Assembly: GCF_003073045.1 (NCBI RefSeq)
Contig: NC_037599.1
Location: forward strand, 3,286,001-3,350,000
DNA: 64,000 nt
Reading direction: 5' to 3'
Origin: Pomacea canaliculata
Taxonomy: Eukaryota > Mollusca > Gastropoda > Architaenioglossa > Ampullariidae
Notes under the pieces: generated by a model
Database searches by the model: none
Told to the model about the DNA's origin: nothing
What the model saw: only the letters and a program-made list of their open reading frames with translations
Translations under genes and position numbers: made by a program
Part shown: positions 58,401 to 64,000 of the stretch, piece after piece
Layout: every line of letters starts with the position of its first letter
Position numbering within the stretch: position 1 is the first letter of the stretch

Positions 58401-61400
58401 TCGTCTCACGTAGTCACGGCGCGGATATTGCTTTGCCCCTGGGACAGTAGTCATGAAGAGGTGGCAAACACGACCTAAGTCAAGTGACATAAAACAGCAT
58501 CCGCAGGTTCTAGACACCTTCTTTATAATTACAGACACAAGACCCCAGCCTATAATTTTCTCTCCCCTACCCCCAGCCCTCAACGGGCAACGATTTACCT
58601 TTACTTCATAATGGCTGTACGAGATGTGAACCAAGAACTATGCGATCCTCACTATGACATTCGATCTCTTTTACAGCACACTACACCACCAGGAACATGT
58701 ATTGCAGAACTGCTGGCAGACATTTTTTCCCTGTTAACTACTAAAAAGAGGCTGGTGTATACACAGCTTCCGGTTTAGTCACAATTGTTTAGGCTCGCCG
58801 AGAACTTCGCAAGAGGCTAAGCGTTTGTCTCGGCAGACAGCAATCCACCTCTATACATCCATGATACCACCGCCTTTCTTCTACTTACTTCTGCTGCTAA
58901 CAACTGTTTGGAACTGTTCTTATCACAAAAAGTATTGGCACAGAGAATAACCGTTGCGAGGCCAGTATACAGTATATACTGCTTCATCAGATGAAGCTCA
59001 TGCTGGTGTTCGGCCATCATTTTTTCCGCTCACTCCTGATTTTTTTTTTCTGTGGGAAGTAGACTTTCCTTTGGTGCTCAAATATAACATTTTCTTAAAT
59101 TTCTTTTTCTGCTTTGTGTATTTTGTGAAGGGTTTCTGGTGGCCTCGACCTGGCTTGATATTTTAGGTCCGTGAGGAGAGCAGAGAGCGCCAAGTAATGA
59201 TGACAAAAAGTATGTTCTGCGACAGGCCTTTTGTGAAAACATTTGATCATGGAAATGAGCACACAACGGCTGATAGAGCGATTGCCGCCCATCATTAAAA
59301 GCAAACACTGAATGTTGATTTGATGCTGCCAGTGTCAGACTTCCTAAAATGTAGGAGAACTTGACATGAGCTTAAACAAAATTTATTTGAACCCATTGAG
59401 AGAGCCATTTCCTTTACCCCCCCCCACCTTTTATGATTGAAAAGATGTTTACAGTGACATAGCAAAAATAAGGGAAAGGTAACATACATACATAGCGAGA
59501 GGCATGAGAATCCGGGAAAATATATATGTGATGGCAGGGATGGTTCAACACCACCCTCGCACAGACAAACGCTCGTTCTTTCAACACACAACAAAACAAT
59601 GGCCTGAGGCTGCCCACATCATGTTCATTTCGTATCGAGTGGCTCTTTACAGACTACAACACAAATACTTATTGGTAAACAACTCGCCTCAACACAGCGT
59701 TCTAAAGGCGACAGATATCTAAACGATATATGCGATGTTTACATCCGGGGCACTCCACACGATCAGTCTCAGTGTTGTCAAATCTTACAAAGTATGAAGA
59801 TTATACACTCCTCGCACTCTCGCCTACTGTTCTCCAGTTCTAATGTTCCTGTTCAGTTATCTGTCTTATAACCGCTCTGGCAATCGTGTCCGTTACTTAC
59901 AGTTCATCCACCCACTATCCTAAGTTGGTCTTGTGCTTTGCCCATGCAGACAGCCATGCTCACCAGTGTTACCTTTGAACCTAATATCCTATGAATGAAT
60001 CTCACTTGTTACCATCTTAATGATTATATCTGTGATTAATATAATATAATCTTGACATTAAGATATGTTTGTGACCAGGATCATGAAATCTCACCTTCCA
60101 TTTTTGGGTGGAACATTAGGTGGTCGTGGCTTTTGTTTGGGAACATGAGGTGGATAGCAACATTCGCTCCCCTCGCTCTCTTTCTGTGTTGTGTAAGTGA
60201 GAGAGAGAGAGGCCTTTACACGAGCAGTGGAAGCCTGTGCACATACCCATACAAACACCCGATCCTGCATTCATCTGGGATCATACCAAGCTGTGTGTTC
60301 TCTGGAGGGTCCTACACAAATTACACGCACGAAGCCCAAGTCACATTGGAAGTATTTACACACGATTACAGTTCTGTAAGCAGTAAGCTACTTACTTTTT
60401 AATCTTCTAAACCAAATTTAATCCTGACTCCAATAATCTCACGATTGGGTAGTGAGAGGTAGATATTTAAGTTCAGTTTTCAGTCTTGCACTCTGACTGA
60501 TGGTTTTTAGCCAAAACAACCGGTCGAGCAGATATTGCCTTCTCTGGATAACGGCTGGGCGCTCTCCCGGCAGCAGGTTATCTCTTATCGCAATCGGAAG
60601 TGCTATCAGGTCTGTAATTCCCCACTTCCCGGTCTCCGATTCCCCCAACCCCACCATGCCTGCCTCCCGTTCTCTCTTCCCTGCGCTCTCCAGTCCTTTC
60701 GCCACCACCATTGTCTAGCGCGTGCAGACTCGACCTTTTCACCCTACGCACGCGCGCGTGGAGCAATTTTTTTCTCTCTCTCTCGGTCCTCCTTCTCTGT
60801 CTCGCAACGTGGGGTTGTCTGCGGGCTGTTCCCTTCGATTTGGTGGCTCACTTTCAGGGCCCGCGCGTGTCAGACCTCGCTGATGCCGGCTTTCGGGAGG
60901 AGAGAGAGAATCGGCATCATTCCCCGTCTGACTTGAAACTGTAGGTGCCTCCACACACCCGGGTACCTCGTGGTGTCTGCGACCGACAGGAACCGCGCAT
61001 TGCTCACCCACAGACACGATAAAGTCTCTCTCATCTGTATGAGGTGTTTCCCCAGAACAAATCCATGATGTCGGCGTTTGCAGGACCTACACCGACTGCG
61101 GCTGTGCGGAGTGGATTTAACTCACCCTGTGTTTAAGACGATCCCCTCTCCCCCCGTCAACCGGTTTCTATCTGCCCACTCTCCCTCCCAAAGCCTGGCA
61201 TCGAGAAGGTTGCTTTGTTGATGATCTGCTAGTTCCAACATTGTTGTTCAGCAACCGTCGCCCACCCGTCAGCGACACTACAGGGTGGAGCGGCTGCAGC
61301 TGGACGAAAGACCAGACCGTAGACGGTCCCTCCTGCTGTTGCCGTAGTTACTTCTTCCTTCCTGCACCTGTGCCTGTGGGTGACTCGGCAGGTTGTACCC

Positions 61401-63841
61401 GTCTGTGGTTGTCAAGTGATGGCTTCGTGGTCTACGTGGAGACCCAACATGAAGTCTGCTCTGTAAGGTATGGCTTTACTGAGGTTAATGTTCGCCTTGC
61501 TTGTCAAAACTGGAACCGTGGGGGGAGTGTGTAGAGAATGAGGGAGGTGGGGAACGAGTTACTGGGGCTTCGTGATGTTTTGCTGCTGATGCAAGTTATT
61601 AATGTTTAATTGAAAACAGAACACCTGCCAGGCGCAAACCACACGTCCGGGAGGTTAAATTAAATTACATCAGGATTCAGTGCTGCTTGGTGGCCCAGCC
61701 CCGGGAAAAAACTTTATACAACATACCCTGCTTTGTATGCTTGTTCATATTATGGATTATCACTTGTGCTTTACTAAGAAATTTTAGTATTCTCTGAGGG
61801 ATGTTTCCTCGCCTGACAGGCTTGAGAGGGCCAGCTTTTAGCATTTTCTTTTTCTTGGATTTCTTGGATTGGTGTTTGTAGCACCTGTTGTACCAGTCTG
61901 GACTTTTTTTGAGGGGTCATCGGCATTATGTTTGACTGTTTGTTACTTGCTTGTAGCCTTTTATTATTATGATATCAACTCGTTAACGCCATCTCTGTTT
62001 CTTCATTTTAACTAGACTTCTCTGGAATAGACTTTACATCAGTGCCAAACAGTGAATTTTTCAACATTGTACTGCAATTTCTGCTTTGTGATCATCAGGA
62101 TATTCTTCTGACCATTATTTACCTTTTTGATTATTTATCTGTTCTGCTCCATTCCATTGACTGTATACATCTTTTTCATCCACATCTTGGTCTATGACTG
62201 TCATCCGGCAAAAGAGCCACCTGGCATTTCACATTAACTTCACAGAGCTACAGGAATTTTGTCTGTCTTGAGTTTTGCTTATAATACGCAGAAAGCCGGG
62301 TATAACCATAAAAGCTCACAGAAAAAACTCAATGATTTACAATGGACAATATTTGTGTGTCGGGTACATCATCAGCGGACACAACTTGTAACGACTTCTA
62401 CCCCTTTTCGGGTCTTTAATGATTGATCACCCTGTGCTCACCTGGTCTTGTAGCCAGCACCAGCGTGCATGAACTGTTCTATCGACGAAAGATCACACTG
62501 CCACACACACAAAAACTGGCTGACAGGGGCTGTGGGCTTTCTTTGAGATCCTCCATGCACAGATATCGAGGCAAGCGCAGTCAGTGCGCATCTCTTGTTC
62601 ACGTTCACTGGTGTAAGTGGAACCGGATGCTCACCCGAGGCTGAGTAGGGCGGAGTGGAGGTTGGGGTGGGTGAGATAAAGAGCTCGTATGTGCCTCGTC
62701 GAGCGGGGTAGGGGGGCAGTGGTGAATGTAGAATGATGAATGTCGACAAATGAATAGATATATCACTTAGTTTTATTTCTGTCAGTTAAGCATCAACATA
62801 TTAACACTTGATATCACGTTGATCGCTATCACAGTTTGCAGTCTCTAACTGTGTAAATTATGGCAACGAGAGTTAAACAGATTTCGAGCGGGTGTTTATG
62901 TTTTAGCCTCAAGGGTCGTAATTATGAACCGGACGCACAGCCACCCCTACCCAGGGTTCCCTTTACCTCCCCTTGCCAATCCCTCTGCAGCCGCAGCTGT
63001 GGACCGTACGCAAGACGAGGACCTGGGGATTATCACCCGATCCCCTCCGTCTGCCTGTTTTCATTTTATTTTATTTCGATTCATAATTAAATCTGCATCA
63101 TAACTAGTACTCCCGTAGTTGTTTCCCCGAGGTCGGTGTTTTTAATTAAAGTATTTCATCGTACACCTGAAAACTAAACAGTCTTGCCAGGTGTTTAGTA
63201 AGAAATGGCCAAGTGGGCAGCCCTCAGGCTTCCGGTGCGTGTTACTGACGTCACTTCCGTATCAGAGACGGAACATTGGATGCTTGGCTACATTAACGGC
63301 TGCACGACTAGTCTTCCCTTGCTGGCAGCTTCTACAGACGGAGGAGAATGCACGCAGTATGCGCGTGCACGTCAGCGGCCTGTCGTTGACAGTCTGTAAC
63401 CTCGCACGAGTGCAACGACTGCCGCAAAACGCGGGACATTCTCGATAATGCATGTCAGTCCTCACCTACAAACACAGGTTTGACAGTCACAGCGATACAC
63501 ATCCGTCCTCGCTTACCTTGCACGAGTTGTTAAAAAGCATGACAGGCACACGAGTGTACACCGAAATGTTTCATACAAGTTTTACAACCTGAAATCGCCA
63601 TGTTCAAGGTGCACGAGATCCTGGAGCAGTTCAAACACTTAGTGGCACTAAGGTGCACATCTCTGGCTATAGTACTGTTGGCAACATCACCATCACCCCT
63701 TAACCCCTTCTCTCTGTGTGCAGACCACCGTCGCAAGAGCGCCGTGGAGCTGTTGGCGGCCAGCAGGCGGCAATACGTCAAGTCCACCATTGGCCTGGAC
63801 ACATCCCGGGAGCTTGATGCGCCCCTTGAACCTAGTCTCAG
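52389..63841 (+). CDS. FAM110-family protein, N-terminal part (2 exons in window)
   Basis: Exon 1 (52389-52491) encodes M-A-L-L-V-T ... L-L-N-K-G-P-E-Y-L-R and ends in phase 1 (TTTG|GTAGGT). Exon 2 (63724-63841) enters in phase 1 and encodes R-R-K-S-A-V-E-L-L-A-A-S-R-R-Q-Y-V-K-S. Together they match the conserved start of FAM110 proteins (L-N-K-G-P-D-Y ... R-L-S-A-V-E-R-L-E-A-D-K-A-K-Y-V-K-S). The family localises to centrosomes and spindle poles in mammals; its biochemical role is poorly defined. The first 74 residues are in the window; the C-terminal FAM110 domain would lie beyond 64000. Which FAM110 paralogue it represents cannot be told. The start has a good context (GACAATGG). Confidence 0.82.
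54309..54440. repeat. Decayed tandem repeat, about 42-45 bp units
   Basis: Three units start at 54309, 54351 and 54396 and share TCxxTCAxAxCAGAGC-type wording. Confidence 0.65.
55326..55355. repeat. Inverted repeat, 11-bp arms, 8-bp loop
   Basis: CCCAGCCCCTA (55326-55336) and TAGGGGCTGGG (55345-55355) are exact complements around GAAGCCAT. Confidence 0.9.
58138..58330 (+). mobile_element. tRNA-derived SINE, family B-like
   Basis: Head GGTAGCGCGGTGGTAAAACG (A box) and GTGGGTTCGAATCTC (B box), then unrelated body sequence with GGTGGTGGC repeats. The tRNA fold is incomplete, so it is a SINE and not a tRNA gene. Confidence 0.8.
63246..63259. promoter_or_regulatory. CRE plus ETS composite word
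   Basis: A perfect TGACGTCA runs directly into CTTCCG (reverse complement CGGAAG, ETS core), 465 bp upstream of FAM110-like exon 2. This arrangement is typical of housekeeping promoters and could mark an alternative promoter. Confidence 0.4.
63724..63841 (+). CDS. FAM110-like exon 2
   Basis: Acceptor CTGTGTGCAG, phase 1; donor CTCAG|GTAATT, phase 2. Holds the S-A-V-E-L-L-A-A-S ... Y-V-K-S block, the strongest family match. The next exon is outside the window. Confidence 0.85.
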
Positions 63842-64000
63842 GTAATTGCTAGACATACTTTCTGGAGTTTTCACTGAACCGAGTGTCAGGTAGGTTTCAG
63901 GACAGACCTGCTTGCTAGAAGCTGCACCGAGCCAGGTCTCGGTTGGGTTTCAGGACAAGTGAGCTCGTTCACTGAACCAAGTCACCGGTTATAGGACAGA
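63826..64000. repeat. Four decayed direct repeats of 48-50 bp, starting inside FAM110-like exon 2
   Basis: Units begin near 63826, 63874, 63924 and 63972 with (T/C)TGAACC-A/G-AG or a variant, and three end in AGGACA(G/A). The first unit contains the end of exon 2 and its splice donor; the second repeats CAGGTAGG. Confidence 0.7.

Larger units (their letters stand above)
52492..63723 (+). other. FAM110-like intron 1 (11.2 kb)
   Basis: Contains a decayed tandem repeat (54309-54440), a hairpin (55326-55355), a poly-A tract (55678-55695), a SINE (58.2 kb), a C/T-rich GC-rich block (about 60600-61450) and a CRE-ETS word (63246). Many frames of 60-130 codons occur, above all in the GC-rich block, but none has a domain. 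A 5' exon of an alternative transcript in that block cannot be excluded. Confidence 0.5.

Noticed and set aside
60535-61017. Coding genes of 92-133 codons on either strand
   Set aside because: Low-complexity C/T-rich sequence opens frames on both strands at once; no domain.
1-64000. CRISPR arrays, bacterial operons or phage genes
   Set aside because: No spaced identical repeats and no ribosome binding sites or operon layout; genes have spliceosomal introns, so the DNA is eukaryotic.

Overview
This is a stretch of animal nuclear DNA. It is AT-rich, its genes are broken by GT-AG introns, and about half of it is introns, long 3' regions and decayed transposons. Four conserved animal genes can be recognised by translating and splicing: a LYRIC/metadherin-like gene, HBS1L, ITPA and a FAM110-family gene. 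The repeat load (tRNA-derived SINEs, CR1/L2-like and RTE-like LINE tails, a Tigger/pogo MITE, a Ty3/gypsy relic) and the protein divergence suggest an invertebrate, probably a lophotrochozoan such as a mollusc. That last step is inference.

Layout. 1-4007 (+): the C-terminal five coding exons of the LYRIC-like gene, with a LINE relic in one intron and up to 7.4 kb of T-rich 3' sequence. 11.5-34.1 kb (-): HBS1L, convergent with the LYRIC-like gene, in 17 exons for the long form plus one alternative terminal exon. 34.87-35.91 kb (+): ITPA, a complete three-exon gene, divergent from HBS1L across a 747-bp shared promoter interval. 36-44.9 kb: intergenic DNA with LINE 3' ends and a complete 891-bp Tigger-type MITE. 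45.0-48.8 kb (+): a two-exon gene of no recognised family (299 codons) with a near-perfect hairpin in its intron. 50.3-51.3 kb (-): a Ty3/gypsy pol relic. 52.4-63.8 kb (+): the first two coding exons of a FAM110-family gene, split by an 11.2-kb intron and continuing past the window.

The most interesting system is HBS1L. One N-terminal module (exons 1-5, all joined by phase-1 introns) can be spliced either to the translational GTPase exons (724 residues when the frame is intact) or to a single 1.6-kb terminal exon with its own stop and polyadenylation signal (677 residues). The second product has no GTPase domain and corresponds by position and design to the SKI7-like short form of HBS1L that bridges the SKI complex and the exosome. 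One gene thus appears to supply both the stalled-ribosome rescue factor and the RNA-decay adaptor. The terminal exon carries four spaced S-L-x-x-L repeats. The GTPase arm contains a 1-base insertion in exon 16 that breaks the frame in this sequence: either an assembly error or a damaged allele.
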